Assembly: GCA_009741485.1 (NCBI GenBank)
Contig: CM019238.1
Span: 16,671,950 to 16,735,949, forward strand
Direction of reading: 5' to 3'
Length of the DNA: 64,000 nucleotides
Origin: Malurus cyaneus samueli
Lineage: Eukaryota > Chordata > Aves > Passeriformes > Maluridae
Shown: positions 1 through 14,076 of the stretch, in pieces
Position numbering within the stretch: position 1 is the stretch's first letter
Layout: each line of letters starts with the position of its first letter
Notes under the pieces: generated by a model
What the model saw: only the letters and a program-made list of their open reading frames with translations
Database searches by the model: none
Told to the model about the DNA's origin: nothing
Program-made: the position numbers and the translations under genes

Positions 1-3000
1 TATAAAGGTTGGTGCTCCAAGATTAGAGCAAGTTAGAAGATAATTTATTTTCTGTGGGTTTTGCAAAATACAGAAATCCAATTTCCAGCTACTTTTTCCA
101 TTACCTGAAATAAATATTGGGTTCTGATCACACATTTAATAAGAATATGCATAAGTTTCTGGAAATTTCATCAGGAGACAGGAAGATACAGACAGCATAG
201 ACAAACAATCCAAAGAAATGAAGCACACTGGCTTTGGGGAACAAGTGTTTTCCATATTATAATAAAAACCCTTTTAGGGTGTTAAGGGAAAAATCCTCCA
301 TCATTTCTCGGGCATTTTTCTTTGCTCTGAATTGACAGATTTACTCGGCATTTTGGTAAAATTTATTTCAGCAGAGCTGTTCACTTACCTAAGTGTTTTA
401 AAACATAGATCTGATTAATAAGCTCAGCTCCTGAAACACAGACTTTCAAGAAATCCAAAAGATTATTTCCCAGAAGTGGGTGCTGGTTGTTAAGAAAACC
501 ACTGCCATGTTCAGTGAGGTCACACACTCAAAATGTCCCGTGGAATATTGAGGGACAGTGCACTCCAGGCTGTGCCAAAATTCTGCTTTGGGCAAGGAAA
601 GAGTTCCCCACCGCAGGGGATGAGCGACAGCCCTGATTTCGTAACTTCATTTCCATTTCTGGCTGCCTCCACCAGCTCCATCCCCTTTAGATCCCACTGC
701 AAGGCCTTGCTGTGACCCACGTTGGGGTGTAAAAGAAAACAGCAAATCCCTGATGCAGTTTGGAGTGAAATCCTGCAGGAATGGCTCCAGCTTAAAGGGA
801 AATGTCAGGGACAGCGTGAGCAGGAGGGTGACAGACCAGGACAAGGGAGCCCTGAGCTGCTGCAGGGTTTGTCTTGGGGGGTGTGAGCTCCAAAGCTCAG
901 CAATAACTCACAAACACACAGATATATATAAATAAAATATTTTTGCCTGTTTCCTTCTAATACTTCTAATACATCACAGTGAACAGCTGAATCAATTCTA
1001 AATCCTAATAAAATGGAAAGACGGCCCCAAACCCAATGAGCAGAAAGTCTTCCTGCTCTTTAAAGCAGTTACAAAAGCTGCAGTGGTGCAAAGGGAAACA
1101 GCTCAGCACTCAGAGCATTGGCTTTGGCTGAATTATTCTGCCCTGCCTCCGTTGAGATTGCCATTTGTTAACATAGCACATAATTTGATTTAAAAGTGAG
1201 ACCAATTCAGAGATCTCATGTCTTTCCATCTATGAGCATTTCCTTCACATGGTGAGTGAATATCTCAGAACTCCTTGGAAATGCACAGCACAGTGAAATA
1301 TAACATTTAGTCAGTTTATTGCCATTACTAAATGTACTGTTACAGTATAAATCTCTAAAAGCATGTCAGGACCCACCTAAGCTTTGTGACGGATTGAGCG
1401 TTAATGCTTGCACTGGCCTAGGAAAAATCTAATTTCCCAATATTATGACAGCTCTACAATGTGTAAATGCTGAAGTCACTGATTACATTCGAGTCAGATA
1501 TTTATTTACCAACTGACAAAGTGCTAATCCTGGCACAATAACAAAACCTGATGTTAATTAAGGGCACAAGTTTTTCTCATGGCATGCAACACTCCATGAT
1601 ACAGTTTGTTCAGAACAAATAAAAACCCAACAAAACAAAATAAATAGGCATTTCCAAGACTTTTCCCCCTCTGAATTTGGTATAATTCCATTTCCTGCAC
1701 CTACAATTTCATGGCACTATTAAGAATGTTCTTCCCCTTACATACATCTCACTTTTCTTTACCACTGTTTCAAAAAGTGCTGGTAACAAGGAACCACAAC
1801 TGTAATGGCATGGAAATATCAGAGATATGATTGCATTTCAGCCCACTAAAAACATCACTCACCTCCCTTGGAGATGGAAGGATCCTGGAATGCACGAATG
1901 GGAAAATACAACCAACCAGAAATTCCAGAAGTTTCTGCAAAAGCAGCTCTTCAGGAGAAGGTTCTTGGAGTTCTGCAGGGAAGGAGGCTGATGACCAAAT
2001 TTCGTGATCATGAGACACTGAAAGACAAAACAGGACATGTAATGACTGTCAATTTGGCACTAGATCCAGCTCGTAGGCAAAAGAGTATTTTTCCTGCTCT
2101 TTCTTCCATTACCTTCCTTTTAAAATAATGATTTATTTATTTTTCTTACTGTTTTTGGTTTTCTTTTGATTCTTCACATTGGATTTTCAAACCTGCAGCC
2201 TTTCTCAAATGTTACCCAAAAAACCCTGTCTAATCAAGAAAAATGATGTAGCAAAAATTGGCTTCTTCACGTTGAAGTCAATCTTGGAAATGAAATCAAA
2301 GGTCCTGGCAAGTCTGTCTGCCTGAATTGAAACTGTTCTTGAGATTCTTTTAAACAGGCAGCAAAGTTTCTTTTTCTCTTTAAAGCTGAGATTAACATGG
2401 TATAAAGAGGCAGGTACACAAAGCATTGGGAAACACGCCCAGTTGCCTAAAAGCAAGAACAGGAGTAAATGAGGAAAAGCAGAGCAAAAAAACACATGAT
2501 AGATAAACAGGTGATAAAAAGAAACAGAGGGGAGGAAATAAATCCAGTTTAAAAACAAAACAAAATCCAACCAACCAAACAAAACCCAACAAAAACCCAA
2601 CAGGGAATGTATGAAGTGAAGAAAATCAGAGTACAGGGAGTGGTTGGGATATGGAGGAACTAGTGCTGAGATCTATCCATGATAACAAAAGTAGGCATTT
2701 TGGGGTTACTGCTGTCCCTCAGTTTCATTAAGAAATTAATCCCCACTCTGCGTCTGGGTTCCACACCTCGTGATAGAACACTGATACACTGCTTGTGTGA
2801 CATTTTCTCTCCGAAACATTCATCTTCTTCCAGCTAAAGCAGGCTGATTAAACTTTAAGCAGGGAAGGCACGAGTTGGGAAGGGTTTATTTGTGGCTCAC
2901 ATATGGCTCCTGTCGCTGTCACATGCGACATCGGAGCAGCAAGAAAGGGCAACTGTCTAGACCCCGCTGAATCTCTTGGAGCCCTACAGATGGTTCCTAT

Positions 3001-5106
3001 TAATCTTCAGTTTTCTCAAAAACCTGCTCTTTTTTCCACCTTTCCCTCAGTCTATAAAACCCTGCCTGTCTTCTGAGTCTTGCCTCAAAACTAATTTGTG
3101 AAATTAGAGTCTGATTCCACAAGCATTTGCCTGCATATGCACAGAAAACTCCAGGCTACACCTTCTTAACGACTGCAATGTGACTCAAATAATTACAGCT
3201 CAAAGCATATGGGAGCTGTCTTGATTGAGGACAGAAAGTCACAGCGATGAGGGCTCTGATCTGAACAGGAAAATGCTGAAATTCAAAAGCAGCAGCCTCG
3301 AGGTGTGATGTTCAGCTGAGGTGGAACAGCCTCGGGCAGCACAGGATGGGAGAGCAGCACAGAGGGACAGAGGGAAACACAGCCTGGCTGCCCCTGAAAT
3401 TATAAAACACAAACCAGTCCCAGTTACAAACTGGAAATATTTTGTGATTGATGCGAAGGTCTCAGACACTTGGTTTTAACAGCCTGAACAAGTGCAGACA
3501 CAACTTCATGGCTTGAGGCACCTGCTCTGAGTGACTCCCCTGCCAGGCAGAGCTGCACCCACTGCTGTTATATTCTATAAATCTCTTTTAAAACACATAC
3601 ATGCATTTATAAACATACACACACCGGATATGCAAATAATAAACTTATCTGGATGGACTGGTTTACTGTTAAACAGACATCTGCAGATTTCCATAAGAAA
3701 AGTCCCTAACTTTATTTGCTTGTTTGTTCTATTAAGAAAAAAGTCTACTAGCAAAAAGGATTTTTAATTTTATTGAATAAATCATACTGAGCTTTCTGAT
3801 TATGATGAAAAGAGACTGTAAGGTCATACCATTGCACCTTAATAAGAACTTACCTATCAAATCTTTGGATAAAATATTTGAACTTTGCAAGGCAGGACTT
3901 CAATTCCTCTGGGAAAACTGGTGTTAAAGAGCTACTGACCTTTGCTTTACAGACAACATTAATATCTCATCAAAGTTACTGTTTACAAATATATAGTGTC
4001 CATTAGTTTTAATGATATTTCCTTAGAGAAAAAATATCCACTCATTTTTTATATTCATTAGGCTGGTTTTGGAAAGAATATTCATCAGTGGAAATTTCCT
4101 TAAGTACAGAAGATGAACTTGCATTTGAAAAGCATGAAATGTTGAGGTTTTTTTCCTGTGTAAATACATAACGAGGAGCTGCATAAAAGAATGACAATTT
4201 TAGATAATTAGAAAGGATAAATAAATATAAATGAAATAAATAGGAGCTACATTGCACTGCAGAACTGAATTCCTTACTGCAGGAAAATCACTCTGTATCC
4301 ACAACCAGGCACAAAGGCTTGGGGTTAATTCCTGCCTGTTGATTGAACAAAACCCTTCCCATGGAGGACATTTGGCTGATACCGTGGCCAATAATGTAAA
4401 ATTCAACTCCCAGTAAAATATGAGGCAGTGAAGGAGTGATATTCAGAGATTTTCAGGACTGGTGTGGGCACTGAGTGCCAATGTGGGCACAATGTGGGCA
4501 TGTCCTGTGCCACTCAGGGCACTCAGCTCTGCTCTGAGCTCTCGTCTGAAATGCAGGGAGCAGCAGAGATGGCCAGCCCAGCATCACAATGAAATGCCCA
4601 AGGCAAATTCCTCATTTGTGGGGCATTAATTGCAGAGCTGGAGCCTCTGCTGGGGCACAGATCACACACTGAACCTGCCGGGGTTTATGAGCAGAACGGG
4701 ACCGGCGCTGCGCATCGCTGCAGATGCCAGACAAAAGCAGGTGTTGAGGATAAAGAAAATGCAACTTCTGGGCCCTCTTTGCCGCTGTAAAAGTCAGAGC
4801 AGTTTCTCAAATAAACATCAAAGGCAGAATTTTTTATGTGAGATGGATATGACTCCATTCTTCCCTACTTCTGCACTTCCAAATGTAATTATAAGATGAA
4901 CTGGACTGCATTTACTTATGATGTAATTCCACTGAAGTTATTTCTGGGAGAAAATCTAATCCACTAATATAAGTCTGCAGCATGTTGATACCTTATAATT
5001 AAACAAACTGGATTTCCCTCTGTCTTATCTGTTCTGCTTGAAAAAAAAATATTGTTTTAAAAAGAAGATTAAATTAATATTTCTCTGTGTGGACTAGGTT
5101 TAGACT
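1..5106. other. Unique AT-rich noncoding stretch
   Basis: No coding region is recognised here. Open frames are short and lack recognisable domains. Two isolated minus-strand segments, 389-430 and 1863-1972, are bounded by good splice-like sites (acceptor CAG after a pyrimidine tract, donors GTAAGT and GTGAGT) and are open, but they do not join in frame with each other and match no family I know. A candidate conserved block lies at 1340-1580. The rest is ordinary unique sequence with short A/T runs. Confidence 0.6.
1340..1580. promoter_or_regulatory. Candidate conserved noncoding element
   Basis: The block is unusually free of mononucleotide runs and microsatellite-like drift. It contains several developmental-factor-like words, including a GTTAATTAAG homeodomain/HNF1-like site near 1553-1562 and several TAAT cores. 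This is inference from texture only. A multi-species alignment showing constraint would support it; neutral divergence would refute it. Confidence 0.22.
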
Positions 5107-5297
5107 GTGAGGGTGGGGAGGCAGTGGAACAGACTGCCCAGGGAAGCTGTGGATGCATCCCTGGAGTGTTCAAGGCTGGTTTGGATGGGGTTGGGAGCAC
5201 CCTGGGACAGTGGAAGGTGTCCCTGCCCATATCAGGGGTGGAACAAGGGGATCTTTAGGGTCCCTTCCAACCCAAACCATCCCGTGATTCTATGATT
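5107..5297 (+). mobile_element. CR1 LINE 3' tail fragment
   Basis: This is a 5'-truncated CR1 retrotransposon end. The order of phrases matches the avian CR1 3' region: a gagg-tgg-gaggc-tggaac start, 'tgcccagggaagctgtggatgc', 'ggttgggagcaccctgg', 'tggaaggtgtccctgccca', 'cccttccaacccaaaccat', then the terminal GATTCTATGATT repeat. CR1 elements end in short ATTCTATG-type repeats rather than poly-A, and the end at 5286-5297 fits. The copy is about 190 bp with scattered substitutions. It contains no intact reverse-transcriptase frame and is inactive. A 62-codon open frame inside it is incidental. Confidence 0.93.
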
Positions 5298-8200
5298 AGT
5301 AATGAATAGATGTGTCAGGAAAAAAAATTCAGGTTGTGGACCTCAGGTAGAATTATATATTACCCTTTTCCTAAAGAAGCAGCTGCCTAGAAATCTCACA
5401 GGATGGGTTTTAGTGAAATATTTCTGTCCCAGCCCTGGTTTTGAGCATTAACCTCACTGAAAGTGGAACATGGGTGTTCATTCACTGCCTTTTCTAGAGG
5501 GATGCAGAGATGATCCTGCTCAGAGCCAGCACAGGGCAGGAGAGCACACAGGTGCATTCCACCAAACAGAATATCAATATCTCAACTCCTCCAGCTTATT
5601 TTAATTTCAATTCTGAGGTAAAAATCCACACGAGATAACAAACCTGTGTCCACTTGGGCCGAGCAGGCAGAGCCAGAGCTTCAACACCTCTTGAACTGAC
5701 TCTGCTGACAGATCCTGGGTGCTCACATTCCTGATTCCATCCACCACGCTTGTCCTTGCACATGTTTTTGCATTATTCAGTAGCAAGTTCAGTCCTCAGG
5801 CATAAACAAACAAATCACATATGTTTCATTAGCTACAGCAAGGTCTAATTGCAGGAAGCAGAAACACACAAGGAAGAAATGCAAAAATGTTCAGAATCGT
5901 TACTATAGACACCAAAAAGTGCAAATACTTAATACAAACTTTACAATATAAATAATTTAATACATAGACACCTAATGAAAATGAAAAGGCAGCCAGAAAG
6001 GAATATATTTTAAAGCATAAATATCTCACAGAAAAATATGTTCAGATATAAAGGGGCAAACACAATTACAACTTCAGGTTCTTAATGGGAGAAAGGGTTT
6101 CAGATCCTTCTCCCATGCAGCAGAAACTGCTGAGATTCTCCACTAATGAAAAAAACAAATAAAACCCACAGAACATAAAACTGAACTCCACAGAATTCCA
6201 GGCTTTACAGAAGAGGAGGGGATCACCACAATTAACAGCTCTCCGATTGCTCTTTTGTTCCCAGAGTAATATAATTATTCCAGATATTCCTTTAAACCTA
6301 AAGTAATCTTTTAAAAGTACTTGTGTTCCCTCAGCCTCTCCCATTTATTTCATGTTGCTTGACTTGTCTCAGTTTCATTATGAATTAGAGGTGCTAACAA
6401 CAAGCTGTTAATAAGCCTAGAAGATTAATAAGCATTTAATGGACTTTCGGGAGGGTACTGAGAAAAAACTTAAAATATATTCTGTGTCTATAATAAAACT
6501 TAAACTAGCATTAAATATGAGACTTTCAAAGAATTCCCTAAAATATTATTTCCTGTGTTCATTCTGAAACTTTAGCTTGCTAAGAATTGATATTAACCAG
6601 CAAGAATAAAAACCACAACCAGCTTTCAAGGAAAAGTTACTCCTACCTTGTCAAAAGAGACAAGTACAGCCACCAAATATTTATAAATTTGACAGTACCT
6701 AGAGACTAATGTAAAAAAATAAAAAGAAAAAGGTGGCCCAATTCCAGCCTGAAAAAGTTTTCAAAAAGAAGAAAGAGTTTTACCCTCATAGTAACACTGA
6801 ACTGTTGGAGTTCCCACCTCCTTCTGCTTCAACTTCATATCCCTACTAAACAAATCCTAAAAAGAGTTTAATAACAGAGATGAACATTAGTCCAATTCAC
6901 TATTATTCATCATGAAGAGTAAAAAGGCAGGTGCAGATGAAGACAAATGGGAGCCAAGAACTTCAGATATCCTCTTATAATTAAGGAAGTGTCAGAACCT
7001 CTGTCCTAAATTTGTTCTGTCCAAAGTAATAGAGCAGATCATTGTTTCCAAGGCTAAGACACATTAGAATGTTTATTAGGAACTCCTTCTAACAAATGAG
7101 AAATACAAGAGCAAAACTGTTATTTGAATGTCACTGATTCTTCAGGTTTAATATATCTAATTTCCTCTTTTCCTTTAGCAGGGCTGCTCTTGGAGCTCTC
7201 TGCAGCATTGTACCATGCTCAGGTACCAACACAGAAGAGCCACAGGTTTGCAATTGAAATGAGATTTCATAAATCAAGGGGATACAGCACTGCATGTTAG
7301 TGGAAAGCTGGCTCTTCACTATTTTAAAACTATATTTTAAAGAACACTTCAATTCAAACAGGAAATGATTTTATCAGTAGTGTGAGCACCAGTTACTCTT
7401 TTCTATATTATTGGTGTCTTGTTATATCTTGCACATAAAAATACACAGCCTTCCTTTCTTCTTTCAACAACATCCTTTCTGTATGCATTAAGATATTATC
7501 CAACAATTTCAGTTTCTAAAAATTTTCTCCCTTATTTGATCGTGCAGCTTTGCTGTTAATTATTTTTTTTCACTCACTGTTGATTTCCTTCATGCAAAGA
7601 CTCTGGTTTTATTTTTAGTGTCTTATATAATTGTTCACTAATGCCTTATTAAAGCTGAACACCTGTAGCCTCAGTTATCTCATAAATGAGTTAACAAGGA
7701 AAAACACTCCCCCAGGGAAGCTTGTGTTATATATCTGAACCAGGAGAATTAAAACATTATGTACCTCCTCCAAGTTAGCTGTTCTTCGGTTCCAGTGTTC
7801 CAAGCTGTTATTTGTGCTTTTTGGCAATGAGGGAAGAATCAAAAAGCCCAGAAAGGATGAACATGGCAAAGTGAGTTCTTCCACAGGAATCTCCTGCCAA
7901 AGCTCGTGACTTTGAATGCGTTAGTCCTTAACAGAGATGATCAAAGTGTCCTTTTCAGAGCCTGGCATCCTGCTCTGCAAACAGACAGGGAGAGATCCTC
8001 TGAGAGCCACAGATTATTGGCTCACAGTTGTTCATTCTTTAAAATACTGATGCAGGCAGCAGTAACAGGTTCTGTGCTGCCTCTGCAAAGCTTTTCTTGG
8101 CAAGGAAAGGCTCCAGAGCTGGCAGGAGACAGCCAGGGGCTGTTCTGGGCTGGGTTAGAGCAGGTGCCCCATATCCTGCCCTCCCTCCTGTCCCTGGGAG

Positions 8201-9440
8201 AATTTACACACATTTCTGGGTGTCCTGGCTGGCACAGCAGCATTATTCCCCCAGTTCAGAGCCCCACAGTGCCCATCCCCACAGAATAAACAAGATCTCA
8301 AAGAGATTGGACCTGTGGACAGAAGGCAAAGAGCAAGGATGATTTTCCTGCACCCTAGAATATTGCTTTGATTTGTCTATACAGCTGCATAAAACCATCT
8401 TGTCTGTTTCTGAACAGCCTTTTATAAAGCAAATCAAATATTCTCACAAGTGTGATTCCAGTATCATTTCTGAATGGGAAGCTCAGGTTTTCTTAGGATA
8501 ATTTGTTAGTGTGGGATATAATTGGCTCCTGGATGATGTCTTCATTTATTTCATGCATTTCCAGATTCCCATCAATACTGAACTCTGGCACAACCCTTGT
8601 CCTCTTGAGGAAAAGAACCAGTAACACAAACTTGGAGGAAGAAAAAGTGAATCACCCAAAGTAAACATGCCCTGACCAAAAATTGCCCCTAATTCCAGGT
8701 GTCTCTTTCCACACTCTGGGCTGATGAATTCACCTCCTGTGCTGTAGCTCTACTTAAAAGCCTGACAGAGGAAAGATATCTGGGTTAGCACCTATGTACT
8801 AATTCTGTGTTACAGATTCAGAACAAACAGAAAAACTCACCAGATGAGCACTAAAGTAATTAAAGACTATCAAGTTGCTCCTCATTGCAGCACTGGCAGG
8901 GTTTATACAGAGTTCTATTGGATTCCCATTATTTTAACTGAAAGCACAATCGTGCAGATCCACTGCCTGCTCCAAATGTGGCTCCCTGAGCTTTTTCACA
9001 ACTGACCATAAAAGGGACTTCCTAGGATGTCATAAAACAATTCTTTGTTTATTTACAGGTGTGGAAATGCAGCCCCAGCCACAATCTGTCTGATTTCACA
9101 GAGTGCCACAAAGCCCAGAATGTGTGCCCAGCTCAAACATGTAAAATAAAGATGATTTGGTTCAAATAATGCCCCAAGGGCCTGCGTGTTGTAAAGTTGA
9201 CATATTTGAATTACAGGAAAACCAAAGTGTCCAGAGCTAATTAAATCCATTCATCCTGAATTTTAAGTTTCCGACAGATCTGTAATGAAAATTTACTTCA
9301 GTTTCTTTCTGTTACTTATTCCAAATCTCTCTGCAGCTCTGCTAAATGACCAGATGTTTCGAAAGTCCTGGATCTGGTAACTGGAAGGGCTTTGTGGTGC
9401 TGCGAGCTCTGGTTTTTAACTAAAAGAACGGTGATTTTTC
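5298..9440. other. Unique noncoding stretch
   Basis: AT-rich unique sequence. I see no coding exon with convincing splice sites, no RNA gene and no transposable element. Open frames are all under about 130 codons and show no domain. Short A/T homopolymers and local CT-rich patches are the only low-complexity structure. Confidence 0.6.
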
Positions 9441-9990
9441 AACATTAATCCCTCATCCATCTGACAAAAAGCAGTTCTGTAAAGTTATTCTGGCAAATGA
9501 GGTGCAGTAGAGCACACAGAGCCTCCCAAAACTCCCTGGTTTGGGTGGTGAGGGAGCTGCAGCACCCACTGGACACAGCTCTGACCGAGGGGATGACAGA
9601 ACTGGGCTTACACAGCCACTCCATGAGACTGAAGGACGCTGAGGGACAGAGCCACAGGAGCTGCTGGACACCCAGAGTGGAATCAGGGAGCACTCAGAAC
9701 CCTCCCTGGCAGCAGAGCTTTCCCAGCTCACACCCAGATCAGCCTTGAGCTCACCCTGCTCCTCACATCCCTGCTCTGCACCAGGAGCCCACGAGTCTGG
9801 GCAGCCCCTGCTCCATCCCTTCCCCTGCTGGGAACACAAACCTGGAAATGAGGGCTGGGTCCAGGGATCCTGGGGCTCCTGGGGCTCCTCTGCTGCAGAA
9901 TTGGGAGTTTTGGGAGCCCTGGGCTGTGTTCCATCTCCTTCTCCTGGGCAGTCGTGGTGGCAAAACCACCGCTCCTGAGAGCCGGCATCT
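9441..9990. other. Small GC-rich island with the longest open frame
   Basis: Base composition rises sharply against AT-rich flanks. The island carries overlapping open frames on both strands, the longest being 209 codons on the minus strand (9453-10082). The translations are rich in S, P, G, W and C, as expected when GC-rich DNA lacks stop codons, and no domain is recognisable. CpG dinucleotides are present but sparse. An exon of a rapidly evolving gene, a decayed repeat or a GC-biased gene-conversion spot are all possible. I favour noncoding. Confidence 0.5.
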
Positions 9991-12389
9991 GCTCGGGGAA
10001 ACTGCAATTTGGGTACAAACAGAACCTGAAACACAAAAAACAGAGCTTTACAGAGCAGCTGGGCTATGGAGAGAGTGCACATCTGGAAACATCACATTTT
10101 ATTTCCTGAGTTTGGGGAATAGGGGTGGTTTTGCTTTGAGCTGGTTTCATTTAATTCCTCGCTCAAAGAAACAGAAGCATCAAAATGCTTTAGGTTGGTC
10201 GCTGAGCAAAATCTCCCCTTTTCCTAAAATACCCATAACACGACTCACAAGATGAAAAAAAAAAAAAACAGAATGGTGACAGCTCTGATAAAGAATAGAT
10301 GAGACAAAGTGGAAACAACAGGCAGCAGCTCAGGGAAAAGCTCTCAGAACAACGAGGACACGAGATCTGTGCTCCCTGAATTCCACAGAGCTGAGCAGAC
10401 AAGGAGGCACCAGTGCTACCTGAGCAGCTCAGGATGTGCCTCTGACTGGATTCCATCACATTGATCACCAGTTTGTCCAGGATTCATCACTGCCAGGGCT
10501 CCTGGATGCACACCAAGGACTCTGCAGGACTTTGAGGAAACCCAGGGATTTCTGTGCCTCAGCACTGGTGGCAGCTCCTTCCCTGAGTTACTCCAGGTGT
10601 ACCAGCAGGGATTACAGTTGTGTTCTGTCCATCTCACCACATTTTATTTGATGCCTGCAGCCTCCTTTCTATTAAAAAAAAAAAGACACAAAAAAGTAGG
10701 GAGGCACATTTAAACAAGAATGCACCATTTTCCCAGTCCAATCTCCATTATTTACGTGTTTGTGCTCATCATGATTAAGTCTTAATCAGCATTTGGGACT
10801 ACAGCCTTAATCATATTTTCTCCCATTATATAAATGATGAATGACAAACAGCCACAGGACTTGAAAATTAGATCCGAACTGGGGAATAATGACAGGTGGA
10901 GATTGCCTTTTCTTGTGACAAAGGAGGTTTCCAGTTGTGCCTCTGATTTGACTCTTATCTCATTCATCAATCAGTGAAATTCCAGGGAATGACTCCGGCT
11001 CAGAGGTCAGGAGTGGTTGGTGCTGCAGAGCATCCTGAACAGTCCAACAGCTCTGTACACGTGTAGGGCTTTTATTTGTAATTTATTCATGATTTTCCAT
11101 TAATCACTGACATCCTGACATCTAATTAGTGACACTCCCAGGTAGCGTGGGGTGAGAACCACCATACGTATTTTAATAATCAAAGTGGAGACAGCGAGCT
11201 GAAATCAGGGCTTCCAAATGAAGAGTGGCAGGCAGTGTTTAATTAGTTTCATCTGTACATCCTCAACTCCTTTCCACTACACACAGCTCAGGCTCACTCA
11301 AAGTCAAACAGAAATTAAAGCAAAAAAGCTTTCAAAAATACTCGATAGAGATGCTACAACATTCCATTAATATATGCATAGTGTAATTTATCACCTATGG
11401 CTTAGGAAATACCAAGGAATTCTGTCAGCAGCTCTTTATAGAAATCACTGACATCATCTTTGGCTCCAAAAAACATCGCTGCCATCCACATGCTAAGCCA
11501 AAATCTGAGGATTTAAGAGAGAATTTGGAAGATTTCTACGAGCTAGGCCCTCTCCCTTATTCAGGTGATGTTTCAGGATAGTACTTCTTTAATTAGAAAT
11601 TAATTTCACTCTAAACCTTTTTTTTCTTTGTTAATTAATGACAAATCTGTCAAGGTGATTTACCTGGAAAAACATATTTCCCATCTTTTCATTGTGTGCT
11701 GCTTTTCTTTTGTGTTTTTTTCTTTTTTTTGTTGCGACACCGAGTTCTTCTTTCCATTTGGAAAGAAAAAGATTCAAATCATTCAACTTGAACCAAAATA
11801 TTATTTGGGGTTTTTTTTTGAAATATTACCTTCTCCACTCTTCTTTTTCTTTTGCTTCAGCCAAAAAGTCTCAGTTATTCAGAGTTCTGGTGCTCTGTCA
11901 CTTCCACACAAGGCTTTGTCTCCCCAGGAGAGAGATTTCAGCTCTTTAAGGAGTTCCAGGGGTTTTTCACCTGGAGGGTTCTTCAGATGGATTCAGCTGG
12001 GACCTTCCAAATACTCAGCACCACAGATTTCATCTCCTGCTACATCCAGAATATGTCAGTTTATTTTCTGAATGGGGCATTTAATATAAAATAAAATCCT
12101 GATACTATGCAGATAGGCCCTCATTTTTGATGGTGAATTTAATAGGAATTTAATAGGAATTTGTTCTTTTATCTGGATCACTTACAACTGCCCTGTTTCT
12201 TAGCAACAGCACGTGGCAGAAGCCTTCGACAGAGGAGAAATAACAATCCCAACATTCAGCAGAACAATGAAAAGCAGAAAGAAGCAGCAAAATCAGATGG
12301 AGTTTGTTTGAGGGGTTTTTGCCCAAACCACTCATCCACAGCCTCCACACGTAGCATGGAAGGTGGGAAAAGTTGTGCTGCCCTGGAAT

Positions 12390-12418
12390 TTATTACTATT
12401 ATTATTTATTATTATTAA
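12390..12418. repeat. ATT-rich microsatellite
   Basis: Imperfect tandem ATT units, interrupted by one ACT and one TTT step. Confidence 0.85.
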
Positions 12419-14054
12419 TGGCAGCAACTAATCCAAAATAATTTCATTACAGTGCTTAATGTCTAATCACAACAAATAATCTTCAAGCAATGGAAAAAAA
12501 AACCCACAAAGATAAGAAAATAAATGATTATATACAACTAAATTAATTCAACAAGTAAAGGGTTCAGGAAAGGAATATTTCTCAGTTGTGCAAAATTATT
12601 CACAGAAGTTGTTCAAAACAAGGTAAATTCTGAATTCAACTGACACTTTGAGGTTGTCACTCGGAGCATTTCTGCACCTGCTTTAGTGATTTCCAGCATG
12701 GGAAGCGCCCTCACATCTGCCTTTTTCTGATGGCATTTCTCCTCCTGTTTCCCTGCAGCTCATGCCAGACTCCAGTGGTGCAGAATGATTGGAAATTTTG
12801 TCTCCTCCTGTGAACAAGTGAACCATCCATCCCAACCATCAAGGACCATCCCCAGCCCATGGGAACACAAAGGCAGCGATGAACCCGCTCTGACCGAGAC
12901 ATTTGGGTGGAAATGGCTGGAAATTGTGGATTTGTACAATATTGTCTGAACTGAAGCTGATATCAGCTCCCACATCATCTGCCTTCTCCCACAGACAAAC
13001 AAAAAAACCAAAAAATTTCCAAAAAAATGTCATTTTTACTTTAGCAAACAAAGGTATTCTCTGAAAGCACCGTTTAAAATGGCAGCACTGCCTCATTGTG
13101 ATAACTGAGACATGGCAAGTGATGATTTTGGAAGATCCTGATGGATATTTCGAGTGCCAGAATCCACACCCACCCTGAATTCCATCACTCTATATATAGC
13201 CAATTACACAAAATTGTAGATTTTAGTGCACGTAATGTATCTAAATATGCAATATATTCCTATAAAATGATATTTGAAGGAAAATTTAAAAGACTATCTT
13301 GGTGGTTTATACTGTTAAGGGACTTAAAATGCTCTAAAAAAATAGGAAATGCATAAACACTCTTATTAGGGAGCTCATACCCTGAAACCAAAGGGGTGAG
13401 AGAAACAAAGGGTGGAAGAATTGAAAAACTACAGGATGCAGCAAACTTTTAACACCTCTTGAAGGATCTTTAGCCCACTCATTTATTTATGATTTCTCTT
13501 CTATTGTCAGTATTAAATGAGTATCCTGCCATGACCTTTGCCTATGAAAAAAGTCATCAATCAAAACTCACAAAAACCCCACACTGCAGAAGCAATAATG
13601 AAGTTTTTTCTGAGGATTCACAGGCTCTGCTTTATAAAGACCCCCAAGTGTTAATACAGAAACATTATTTTACAGCTTATCACCTATAATGTTCCAATTA
13701 CCAAAGCAACAGCTAATTATTCAAAGGAATAAAGCTTCAGCTCTTTTTTCTCTCTGCTGCCCACCTGACCTGCTTGCTCCATTCACTACATCAGGCACCT
13801 TGCAAGTGTAGATTATATTTAAAGTTTGTATTTATGATGCATAAAATAGTCTTCCATTTGTCCAACATATGAGAGATCCTAAATGATTATTGGGAATACA
13901 TTGCAGTTATTCCCCTGTGCTCAGAAACAAGCTCAATGTGTTATCATCTGTTCTGAATTTTATTCAAAAGTGTGTGGAATACAAGAACTCTTTCCTGCTT
14001 TAGAGCTGCAACATCACTGCGACTTCTGGATGTTTTCATTCTTTTTAAGGCCTC

Positions 14055-14076
14055 TTTTTTATTTTATTTTATTTTC
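14055..14076. repeat. TTTTA pentanucleotide repeat
   Basis: About four tandem TTTTA units after a short T run. Confidence 0.85.

Noticed and set aside
9453..10082. 209-codon minus-strand frame, longest in the window
   Set aside because: It lies over a GC-rich island where stops are rare, overlaps long frames on the other strand, and has no domain, splice context or recognisable family.
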